Assembly (NCBI RefSeq): GCF_900167535.1
Contig: NZ_FUYE01000027.1
Location: 1-52,767, forward strand
Direction of reading: 5' to 3'
DNA length: 52,767 nt
Source: Prosthecobacter debontii
GTDB lineage: Bacteria; Verrucomicrobiota; Verrucomicrobiia; Verrucomicrobiales; Verrucomicrobiaceae
Shown: positions 16,209 to 24,700 of the stretch, piece by piece
Layout: every line of letters starts with the position of its first letter
Numbering within the stretch: position 1 is the first letter of the stretch
Translations under genes and position numbers: made by a program
Notes under the pieces: generated by a model
Databases searched by the model: none
Seen by the model: the letters and a program-made list of their open reading frames with translations, nothing else
Told to the model about the DNA's origin: nothing

Positions 16209-16316
16209 CTACTTCTTGTGCTTCCATCCGCCACGTGGACGTGGACGTCTTGTGCTGATAGCAAGAGCTAACAGGGCTAGGAGGCCTACGAGTGTGATGA
16301 AGATGAGTCCCGCCAT
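16209..16316 (-). CDS. Possible 35-residue single-span membrane protein
   Basis: ATG 16316 to stop at 16209. The product is one hydrophobic helix (AGLIFITLVGLLALLALAI) followed by a very basic tail (STRRPRPRGGWKHKK), a layout seen in many small membrane proteins. No ribosome-binding site is apparent, but most genes here lack one. It lies between glcD and the ABC exporter gene, both on the same strand. Confidence 0.35.
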   Translation of the reverse strand: MAGLIFITLVGLLALLALAISTRRPRPRGGWKHKK

Positions 16317-16428
16317 GATGTGAGCGCCTGGGAATGAAGACGTTGTCGTGCAAAAAGTCCACTTAACTTTGGAACAATTTTGTAAAGGAGAGACAAATTT
16401 TCCTAAACCTAAGTAGGATGACCCGACA

Positions 16429-18255
16429 TCAAATCCAAGAAGTGCGGCACAAGCGGGCATAGAGTCCGTCATTTGCCACGAGCTCTTCATGAGAGCCTTT
16501 CTCAACGATTGCCCCCCGCTCTAACACGTAGATGATATCGGCATGCCGGACCGTGCTCAGACGATGGGCAATCACGAAGCTGGTCCGATTCATCATCAAG
16601 CGATCCAGCGCCGCTTGGATCTGCCGTTCCGTCTCGGTATCGACACTCGCAGTCGCTTCATCCAGCAAGAGGATGGGCGGATTGCGCAAGAGGGCGCGGG
16701 CAATCGACAAACGCTGTTTTTCCCCCACGCTCAGTTTCACCCCCCGCTCACCCACGCGGGTGTCCAGCCCTTTGTCCAGGCGGCGCACGAAGGCATCCGC
16801 ATTGGCATCGGCCAGCACCTTCCAGAGCTCATCTTCGCTGGCATCCCGTTTACCGATGAGCAAGTTCTCCCGCACGGTGCCATTGAACATGAAGCTCTCT
16901 TGGGTGACGTAGCCGATGCGGCCCCGCAGCCAGGCCTTGTTCATCTCATGCACAGGCACGCCATCGATGGTGATGACGCCCTCATCGTATTCGTAAAAGC
17001 GGGTCAGGAGATTGATCAGCGTGGATTTCCCGGTGCCCGTGGGGCCTACGAGCGCGATGGTTTGGCCGGGTTTAGCCTCCAGATGGATGCCATGCACGGT
17101 GGGGATTTTACCCCCGTAGCTGAAACCGACATTCTCATAGCGCACATGGCCCTGGATGTCTTTCAGGACGATCCCTTCCCCGGTGTCAGCCTCGGGTTCG
17201 GCATCTAGGATCTCAAACACGCGCTCTCCAGCCGCTCGACCGCTCTGAATGATCTGGTTGAGCTGATGCAGTTGCTCGATGGGGTCGTAGAAGTATTTCA
17301 ACAGCAGCAGGAAGGCGGCGAGGTCCCCCTTCTCAATCCGGCCCTCCATGAGGCCTTTAGCCCCCACCCACAGCACCAGGACCATGCCCACGCTGGTGAG
17401 GAAATGCATACCCGGCCGATAAACGGCCCAGATGCGCATCACATGCAGGGTGGCTGTTTTCAGAGCCGCACTCGCCCCATTGAAGCGGCCATGCTCCTCA
17501 CGCTCCATGGCGTAGGCCTTGATCTGGCGCATCCCCGCCACGTTATCGTGGAGCAGGCTGTTCATCCCGCTGCTGGCCCGGCGCACGGCCCGGTGCCTTT
17601 CCCGCGAGGTGCGGGTGTAGCCGAGAGCCCCAGCGATGAGAAATGGAATGGGCACCAGAGCCCACAGCGCGAGCGTGGCATCCGCCTGAAACATGAAAAC
17701 TCCCACCACCGCGATCTGGATGACAGCGACGAGGCCTTGCTCAATGCCATCGATGAGAACCCGCTCCACATTGGGGATATCCTCCCCCACCGTGGTCATG
17801 ATGTCGCCCGTGGGCCGATTATCGAACCACCGAAGCGGCAGCGTTTGCAGCCGCTCGTAGAGATCGCTACGCAGGTCATAGATCACCTTTTGCTCGAAGG
17901 TATTGTTCAGCAGAATGCGCAGGCTATTGAAGAAGTGCTGGGCAAAGTAGGCCCCTGCGGCCATCAGCACGAGTGGCGTGAGGCGATCCCACTGGCCCTG
18001 GGGCACCACCACATCCAGCACCTCACGCGTCACCGCGGGGAAGACCACCACCATGAGCGTGCCTGTGATGGCACAGAAGAGCTGGGCCGAGGCCATCAAC
18101 GGATAACGGCGGAGGTAGGAAAAGACGCGGAGGGTGGTTTTCAAGACAGACAGGGGTTGGTTGGGGGGCCAAGAAAGAGGATACGTCCGTAAGCCAGGAT
18201 TCCGGCGGGTGAAATTGGAATGAAAGACCGGTTTCGGTTGGACCAAATTTCCCAC
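16429..18255 (-). CDS. ABC exporter, fused membrane and ATPase domains
   Basis: 608 residues. N-terminal transmembrane domain with six spans (first about residues 53-75), then a nucleotide-binding domain with Walker A LVGPTGTGKST, signature KLSVGEKQRLSIARALL, Walker B PILLLDEATASVD and H-loop VIAHRLSTVRHAD. It works as a homodimer or heterodimer exporting lipids, peptides or drugs (MsbA/LmrA type); substrate unknown. The start is GTG 18255 with AGAGG upstream; a shorter start at TTG about 37 residues later, just before the conserved region, is possible. Divergent from the symporter gene. Confidence 0.92.
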   Translation of the reverse strand: MGNLVQPKPVFHSNFTRRNPGLRTYPLSWPPNQPLSVLKTTLRVFSYLRRYPLMASAQLFCAITGTLMVVVFPAVTREVLDVVVPQGQWDRLTPLVLMAAGAYFAQHFFNSLRILLNNTFEQKVIYDLRSDLYERLQTLPLRWFDNRPTGDIMTTVGEDIPNVERVLIDGIEQGLVAVIQIAVVGVFMFQADATLALWALVPIPFLIAGALGYTRTSRERHRAVRRASSGMNSLLHDNVAGMRQIKAYAMEREEHGRFNGASAALKTATLHVMRIWAVYRPGMHFLTSVGMVLVLWVGAKGLMEGRIEKGDLAAFLLLLKYFYDPIEQLHQLNQIIQSGRAAGERVFEILDAEPEADTGEGIVLKDIQGHVRYENVGFSYGGKIPTVHGIHLEAKPGQTIALVGPTGTGKSTLINLLTRFYEYDEGVITIDGVPVHEMNKAWLRGRIGYVTQESFMFNGTVRENLLIGKRDASEDELWKVLADANADAFVRRLDKGLDTRVGERGVKLSVGEKQRLSIARALLRNPPILLLDEATASVDTETERQIQAALDRLMMNRTSFVIAHRLSTVRHADIIYVLERGAIVEKGSHEELVANDGLYARLCRTSWI

Positions 18256-18310
18256 CTGCAGTTTTTCCTCTTGGCTTACTCCATGCTTCCCCGCTAACTA
18301 AGACACCCGC

Positions 18311-19657
18311 ATGGATATCTCTAAAATCGCCGCCGACTTCGCTGGATTCGTTTGGGGCACCCCGCTCATTGTGTTGCTTTTTGGCACGCATCTGTTCCTC
18401 ACCTTCCGCACCGGATTCATCCAGAGATACCTGGGGCGAGGCATCAAGCTCTCCATCACCAAGGATGACACCAGCGCCGGTGATGTGTCCCAATTCGGTG
18501 CCCTCATGACCGCCCTGGCGGCCACCATCGGCACCGGCAACATCGTCGGCGTGGCGGGTGCGGTGGCCGCAGGCGGCCCTGGGGCTGTGCTGTGGATGTG
18601 GCTGACCGGTGTCTTTGGCATCGCCACCAAATACGGGGAGGCTCTTCTCGCCGTGAAATACCGCGTCCAGATGCCCAATGGCAGCTACGCCGGTGGGCCG
18701 ATGTATGCCTTGGAGCGCGGACTGAACATGAAATGGCTGGGCATCATCTTCGCCATCTTCACCTGCATCGCCGGTTTTGGCATTGGCTGCATGTCCCAGG
18801 CCAACTCCGTGGTCGGTCACCTCCAGACACTGCTGCCAGCAGTGAATAAAGAAACCATCGCCTGGACGGCAGGTGGTCTCATGACCGTCCTCACCGCCGC
18901 CGTCATCCTCGGCGGCGTGAAGAGCATCGCCAAGGTCTGCAGCGTTTTAGTGCCCTTCATGGCCATCCTCTATGTCATCGGCTGTGCGTGCATCCTGATC
19001 AAAAACTTCAGCGTCATCCCCGAGACCGTCTCCCTCATCTTCTCCTCCGCATTCACTGGCCAGGCCGCCATCGGCGGATTCATCGGTGCCGGCATGAAAG
19101 AAGCCATGCGCTACGGCATTGCCCGCGGCCTTTTCTCCAATGAATCCGGGCTCGGCAGCGCCCCCATCGTCGCCGCCGCCGCACAAACCAAGACCCCCGT
19201 CCGCCAGGCACTCGTCTCCTCCACCGGCACCTTCTGGGATACCGTCGTGGTCTGCGCCATGACCGGGCTGGTCATCGTCAGCAGCGGTCACTGGAAAGAA
19301 GGCCTCAGTAAAGTGGAGCTTACCCAGGCCGCCTTTGGCGAGCTGCACACCTACGGCCCCTACATCCTCATGTTCGGCCTCATCACCTTCGTGTTCTCCA
19401 CCATCCTCGGCTGGAGCTACTATGGCGAGAAAGCCGCCGAGTATCTCCTGGGCACCCGCGCCGTGCTGCCCTACCGCCTGCTCTGGGTCGCCGCCGTGCT
19501 GGTCGGCTCCGTGATGCCGCTGGGCTTCGTCTGGGATTTCTCCGATGCCTTCAACGGTCTCATGGCCATTCCGAACTTGATCGCCCTCATCGCCCTCAGT
19601 GGGGTCATCGCCGCAGAAACCCGGGCGAGCAAAAACGACCTGATCGGCAAAGACTGA
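18311..19657 (+). CDS. Sodium:alanine/glycine symporter (AGCS family)
   Basis: 448 residues with about ten membrane spans, imports alanine or glycine with Na+ across the inner membrane. The family signature is GALMTALAATIGTGNIVGVAGAVA in residues about 60-85 (quoted in part: ALAATIGTGNIVGVAGA), and later NGSYAGGPMYALERGL, ARGLFSNESGLGSAPIVAAA and GWSYYGEKAAEYLLG, all standard AGCS motifs. Start ATG 18311 gives MDISKIAADFAGFVWG, as in relatives. The 55-bp gap to the divergent ABC exporter gene is too short for a riboswitch. Confidence 0.93.
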   Translation: MDISKIAADFAGFVWGTPLIVLLFGTHLFLTFRTGFIQRYLGRGIKLSITKDDTSAGDVSQFGALMTALAATIGTGNIVGVAGAVAAGGPGAVLWMWLTGVFGIATKYGEALLAVKYRVQMPNGSYAGGPMYALERGLNMKWLGIIFAIFTCIAGFGIGCMSQANSVVGHLQTLLPAVNKETIAWTAGGLMTVLTAAVILGGVKSIAKVCSVLVPFMAILYVIGCACILIKNFSVIPETVSLIFSSAFTGQAAIGGFIGAGMKEAMRYGIARGLFSNESGLGSAPIVAAAAQTKTPVRQALVSSTGTFWDTVVVCAMTGLVIVSSGHWKEGLSKVELTQAAFGELHTYGPYILMFGLITFVFSTILGWSYYGEKAAEYLLGTRAVLPYRLLWVAAVLVGSVMPLGFVWDFSDAFNGLMAIPNLIALIALSGVIAAETRASKNDLIGKD

Positions 19658-19716
19658 CCACCCGAGTCAAAAAACACGCTGCCTCATCGCAAAAAATGCA
19701 TCCAGCAGTTGCGCGA

Positions 19717-19738
19717 TGAGAATAGAGCGTTATTCTCA
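19717..19738. repeat. Hairpin upstream of tRNA-Gln
   Basis: TGAGAATA (19717-19724) and TATTCTCA (19731-19738) pair perfectly around a 6-nt loop. It lies 16 bp before the tRNA and 60 bp after the symporter stop; with no T-run it is not a clear terminator. An overlapping pairing CTCATCGC (19684-19691) with GCGATGAG (19713-19720) is also possible. Confidence 0.45.
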
Positions 19739-19754
19739 CGACCCTCACCTTTTC

Positions 19755-19828
19755 TACCCCGTGGTGTAATGGTAACACAGGAGATTTTGGATCTCTTATT
19801 TAAGGTTCGAATCCTTACGGGGTAGCCA
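19755..19828 (+). tRNA. tRNA-Gln (anticodon TTG)
   Basis: Acceptor stem TACCCCG/CGGGGTA, D-arm GTGTAATGGTAACAC, anticodon stem GGAGA/TCTCT with loop TTTTGGA (anticodon TTG, reads CAA), 4-nt variable loop, T-arm TAAGG-TTCGAAT-CCTTA, discriminator G and encoded CCA. No pseudogene features. An intrinsic terminator follows at once. Confidence 0.95.
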
Positions 19829-19833
19829 CTCCA

Positions 19834-19859
19834 AAAGCCTCGCTCTCGCGGGGCTTTTT
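19834..19859 (+). terminator. Intrinsic terminator after tRNA-Gln
   Basis: AAAGCCTCGC pairs with GCGGGGCTTT (one T-G wobble), loop TCTC, and TTTTT. It follows the encoded CCA by only 5 bp. Confidence 0.85.
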
Positions 19860-20086
19860 GCTTTCTCCCCTTCGTATTCAGGCCACGGAAGAGATTCAGG
19901 CGCGAGTTCGCTAGCACTCAAACTCAACATGCCGTTATTGCGTTTTCAGATATTTTCTATTCAGCGTTTGCCTAGCCAAACGTCTAGTAAATCAGGCTTT
20001 GGGAGGGTGCTTTCTTGGTTTATCTATCGCTGCTACTTTGGCAAAAATTTAAAACAGTGATCCGATAGGCATAGAAATTAAACCTT

Positions 20087-20587
20087 ATGAACGATTGCGT
20101 AAGTGCCTTCACAGACTTGGCTGGTCTAATACTCCAATTCATCAGCACGGTGATCCTGGGTGTGGCTGGATGGTGGATCACTCGGGGGCAGTTGCAGCTT
20201 CAAAAACGCGAACTTGCGCTTAAGCTGCTACCGGAAAGACTGACGATCCGTGACAAGATCCAAGAGATGTTTTTTAAAGCAGGTGCTATAGCTGTCGTCG
20301 AAGACTATCGCACACTCTCCCGTGACTTTGGCGACCTTAAACCGCGGATACAATCCTTCTTTGGCCCCGATGTGAATTCTCTGTCGTTAGAAGTTTCGGA
20401 ACATTTATTCCAAGCAGTGCTCACTGCCCAAACGCTGCATGATGAAACCGGAAAATCCATCATGAAGGCAGGTGAACAAAGAAATGAGGCGATAAAAAGA
20501 AGAGACGATCATCTTCGACGCGCCACTAGCTGTATGCCTGAGATGATCGACAAAATGATGATGTATCTCGAATTTCACGACCGCTGA
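20087..20587 (+). CDS. Hypothetical protein with one N-terminal membrane helix
   Basis: 166 residues from ATG 20087. One hydrophobic segment (about residues 11-31, LAGLILQFISTVILGVAGWW) is followed by a helical, charged domain likely to be coiled coil (QLQLQKRELALKLLPERLT, and later KAGEQRNEAIKRRDDHLRR). Its AT content is higher than that of the neighbours, and it lies in a patch next to a degraded gene, both consistent with recent gain. No family recognised. The 258 bp before it hold no other feature. Confidence 0.6.
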   Translation: MNDCVSAFTDLAGLILQFISTVILGVAGWWITRGQLQLQKRELALKLLPERLTIRDKIQEMFFKAGAIAVVEDYRTLSRDFGDLKPRIQSFFGPDVNSLSLEVSEHLFQAVLTAQTLHDETGKSIMKAGEQRNEAIKRRDDHLRRATSCMPEMIDKMMMYLEFHDR

Positions 20588-20896
<309 letters not shown>

Positions 20897-21002
20897 GCCT
20901 CTCAGTATCAGGCTTTGCACGTGGCCTCACAACCCTGAGAAGAGCCATCTCAATTGATTTGACCCACGCATGGGCCGCAGGTGTCGCGATGAGAGGTTAC
21001 CT

Positions 21003-21449
21003 ATGAGCACGATCTCTACCCTCAATAACCTCATCGAAACCCTCAAAGACGGTCAGGCAGGCTTTCGCGCCGCCGCTGAAGACATCACGGATTCTCGGCT
21101 GAAGAAGCTGTTCAGCGAATACTCGCTCCAGCGCAGCCGCTTTGCCGGGGAACTGCAATCGCTGGTCCAGAGCCTGGGCGAGTCGGATCCTGCCAACAGC
21201 GGCTCCGTCGCCGGGGCTGTCCATCGGGGTTGGATCAACCTCAAAGCGGCCTTGATGAGCAAGGACGAACATGCCGTGCTGGCCGAGTGTGAACGCGGCG
21301 AGGACGTGGCTGTGGCGGCTTATCGCAAGGTGATGGACGATCCAGATCTGCCCGCCAACGTGCGAGCCACCGTGGAAAAGCAATTCGCTGAAGTGAAGAC
21401 CACCCATGACCACGTGCGGAATCTCCGCGATAGCCTCGTGGCTCATTGA
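21003..21449 (+). CDS. PA2169-family (DUF2383) four-helix protein
   Basis: 148 residues beginning MSTISTLNNLIETLKDGQAG at ATG 21003, with GAGAGG 9 bp upstream. The whole length is the ferritin-like four-helix DUF2383 domain, recognisable from ETLKDGQAGFRAAAEDI, the SQ-S-type helix YSLQRSRFAGELQSLVQ, and HRGWINLKAALMSKDEHAVL with CERGED. Members often appear in stress or envelope contexts, but the function is unproven. No partner gene is next to it. Confidence 0.85.
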   Translation: MSTISTLNNLIETLKDGQAGFRAAAEDITDSRLKKLFSEYSLQRSRFAGELQSLVQSLGESDPANSGSVAGAVHRGWINLKAALMSKDEHAVLAECERGEDVAVAAYRKVMDDPDLPANVRATVEKQFAEVKTTHDHVRNLRDSLVAH

Positions 21450-21465
21450 TCCGTTCGATTCTTAG

Positions 21466-21617
21466 AGGCGGTCTGAAAAGTCCCGCGCAAGGAGTGTGAC
21501 TTGCCAAAGTCACGGCTTGGGAAATGTCACGTTCTTCCTTTACACCGCATCCCGCGGCACGTGGCAAGTGCCGCTCCTTGAAATTGGACGTGCTGTCAGG
21601 CTATTTTCAGACAGCCT
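21466..21617. mobile_element. MITE-like nested hairpin element
   Basis: The ends AGGCGGTCTGAAAAG (21466-21480) and CTATTTTCAGACAGCCT (21601-21617) are imperfect inverted repeats. A second pair, AAGGAGTGTGACTTGCCA (21489-21506) with TGGCAAGTGCCGCTCCTT (21562-21579), lies inside. About 150 bp, no gene. The build is that of a non-autonomous miniature element or large repeat hairpin; target duplication is not evident. Confidence 0.55.
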
Positions 21618-21652
21618 TTTAGACCTGCGAGCTTTGACCTCGCCCCCGCAAG

Positions 21653-21699
21653 AAACCCATTTTCCGCATCGCTCACCGGAGCTTGCTGAAAATGGGTTT
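21653..21699. terminator. Terminator hairpin for the PEP-CTERM gene
   Basis: AAACCCATTTTC (21653-21664) pairs perfectly with GAAAATGGGTTT (21688-21699). It lies directly behind the stop of the minus-strand giant gene, and a TTTCTT stretch follows on that strand; the TTTTT on the plus side could also stop transcription coming from the DUF2383 gene. Confidence 0.65.
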
Positions 21700-21706
21700 T
21701 TCGTCG

Positions 21707-24700
21707 TTAGCAGCGCCCACGACGACGCCGGACGATGAGCCCGCCTAGACCGAGAACGAGCAGCAGCATGCGGGAGGGCTCAGGCACGACACTGACGGTG
21801 ATGCTGAGAACGCCGTGACTGTAAAGCTGGCTCAGGTCCCAGGCCAGACCTTCACTGAGCGTGGGAAGCTCATAGCGAGTGAAGTTCCCGGTGAGACCGC
21901 TAAGGCCGGACCAGTCAAAAAGCCTCCAGCTATCCTCAGCGGCAAAAGCCGTCATACCGGTGGGATTACTGACCCGCAGTGTGATGTCCGTGCCAAGGGC
22001 CAAGCCGCCGGAAATAACGGCCAAATCGGCAGCCCCCGCCGTGAGAGTGTTGTCCCCAAATCCCGCGCCGGAGAAAAGATCGAAGGCAAAGATGGAGGCC
22101 GCCTGCAAGGAGAGCAAACCCGTGCCGGTGGTCGCCAGCGTGAGATCGGCTGCCTGGGGCGTGGAAAGGCTGGAATCCCCCACGCTCAACGTCGCCCCCG
22201 TAAGAACGATGGAGCCATGGATGGCAGGTGCGATCCGCCCGGTGCCCCCGAGCACGGCACCAGGACGAACGATGACGGAGCCCGTGCCGGTGGCTGAACT
22301 GAGAGAGGAGGCATTGTTGGCCAGAAGCGTGCCGGATTGAACCAACGTAGAAGCATAGGTGTTCAGGTCACTGGTCAGGCGAGTGATGCCGCTAGGCAGG
22401 TTATCAATGCGCAGGGTGCCACTGCCCGTGATGGCCTGATCGAGGGTCAAGGTGCCGCTGCGCCGAGTGCTGAGAATGGACGTGGGGGCGACCAGAGTGA
22501 TGGCGCTCCCAGCGACGCTGCCCGTGCTACCGCCATTGCCGAGCTGAAGTAGCCCATTCGTCACCGTGGTGCCGCCGCTGTGGGGACTATCGCCCGTGAT
22601 GATCCAGGTGCCAGTGCCGAGTTTTTCCACCGAGGTAGCGGCGTTTGGCGCGTCGCTGATGCCGACGATTTCATTGGCCCCGGTGTTCGTGCCACCGAGA
22701 CGGAACTGGCGGGTCGCGGTGTTGGCTCCCGTGGCGGTGAAAGCGGTGGTGAACTTGACGCTGCCCGTGCCGGTGTTTTCCAGCACCGCGCTCACTTCTG
22801 TGATTTGGGTCACGGTGTCGTTGTTATGAATGCGGATCTCCCGATTGGTGCTGGAGTCAGTGCTGCCGATGTAACGTAAGACGGAGGTGGCAATGGCCGT
22901 GCCGCTGCTGACTTCATGCGCACTCATTTCAATGATGCCCGCATCCGCATCCCGGTCGCCTTTCCCCAAAGAACTGGCGAATCCGACATCCGCCAGGAGG
23001 GTAGCCTCGATGGTGCCGAGGAGCATGGACGTCTTACCCTTGTAGGTATTGGCAGGCCCCAGAGTCGCAATCAACGCCCCTGTGGTTGGCGAGACCCCGG
23101 CGATGGTGCGGAAGTTGAGGTTGTCTTCATTGACCCCATCCCCACCCAACCTGCCATTGCGGAAATCGCTGGCCACCGTGTTGTTATCCAAGGTGAAGGT
23201 GGAGTAGGCCGTGGAGCCTCCGACCACGGCATTGCCGGTGCCTGTGCCATCGATGCGCAGCCAATCCAGAGCCACCGAGACCGCCGTGCTGCCATCGCCA
23301 AGTTTCAAGACGCCGCTGTTCGCCCCAGACCCCAGCGTGATTTCGCCCGAGGCCGAGATATTGCCTGAGCGAATGTGCAGCATGCCCTCCAGCACGCGGG
23401 TGGTTCCGGCATAGGTATGGTTGACCGTATCCAAATAAACGGTGCCTGGCCCACCTTTGGTGAAGCTGGTAGTCGTCGAGACAGCACTATTGGCAATCAC
23501 AGAACTGATGGCCAGACCCGCAGCCGTGTTGTTTTGAATGATGAGGAGTTCGCCCGTGGTGCTGCTGGTACCGGTGGAACTGCTGCGCAGGGTGCCGCCG
23601 CTGATGGTGGTCTCAAAGGCACCGGCTTCCGGCCCGACCAAGATCCCGCCCGTGGAGAGAATCTTGCCTGAGGCGATGCTGAGAGCGCTGCCGCCAGAGG
23701 TATTAAATCGCAGGCTATTGATGGTCAGCGACTCCGGCACGCTGGCGGTCGAGGTGGTGACATCGGCATGTCCGGAAAGGGTTCCGCCCGTCGAGGTCGT
23801 GGTGGTGTAGCCTCCGCCAGGGAGAGTGGACAGACCCACGATATTGCGGACACCCCCGGAGAGGGCTCCCGTCGCAGCCCAGTCACTGCTGCCCACGGTG
23901 GCAAAGAGCATGGAGTCAAACATGAGCGCTGTATTATCCGTGCCGCCAGTCGTGGTCAGGGTGCCCGTGCCCGGGGTGAAACGCAGACTGCCGCCGATAT
24001 TGGGGCGCCCAATCGCCCCCAGGGCGAGGTTCACATTCGTGCCGCCGTTTTGCACCACCCGGATCTCCGATTGACCGATGGCCACCGTGACTGCGCCAAA
24101 GGTCTGCGTGACACTGGCCGCGCTGCGCCCGGTGAGCTGGAGAACCCCACCGCTAAGGGTCATCGCCATGCCGGAGCCGACCATGTTTCCCGTGACCGTG
24201 CCTGCGGAGTAGTCCAGGTTCAAGATGCCGCCATTGGCCGTGAGGCTGCCATTCAGCGTGGTGCTGGCGGCCTTGATGTTGGCCGTGCCATTGCCCGTCT
24301 TGAGCAGACTGAGAGTGCCAGTCGAAGTCTTGGCGATGGGGTCGGCAAAATTGAGGGTGCCATTGCCTGCCAGGGTGAGGGTCAGCGTGGCACTGCCTGC
24401 ATGCTGGACCGCATTGCCCGAGGCCACATCGAAATTCAGCGTGGACCCAGCCTCGGCCTGGAGCCGCAGACTGGCGGAGAGAGTGATGACCCCAGCCAGT
24501 GTATTGCTACCCGTGAGACTGCGGATGGCCCCCTGCGTGGCGATCCCCGTGCCGCCCACCGTCATGGTCTTCGCCGCCGTGATACCACCGGACAATTCTA
24601 AAGCAGCCCCGCTGGCAATGGTGACGCTACCGGCCCCACCCATGGCATTGCTATGACCTACGCGCAGGATGCCTGCATTCACGGTGATGGCTCCCGTATT

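Noticed and set aside
18256..18310. Glycine riboswitch before the alanine/glycine symporter gene
   Set aside because: The gap is 55 bp, too short for the aptamer, and the motif is absent.
19684..19917. 77-residue ORF over tRNA-Gln
   Set aside because: It spans the tRNA and its terminator on the opposite strand, with no protein character.
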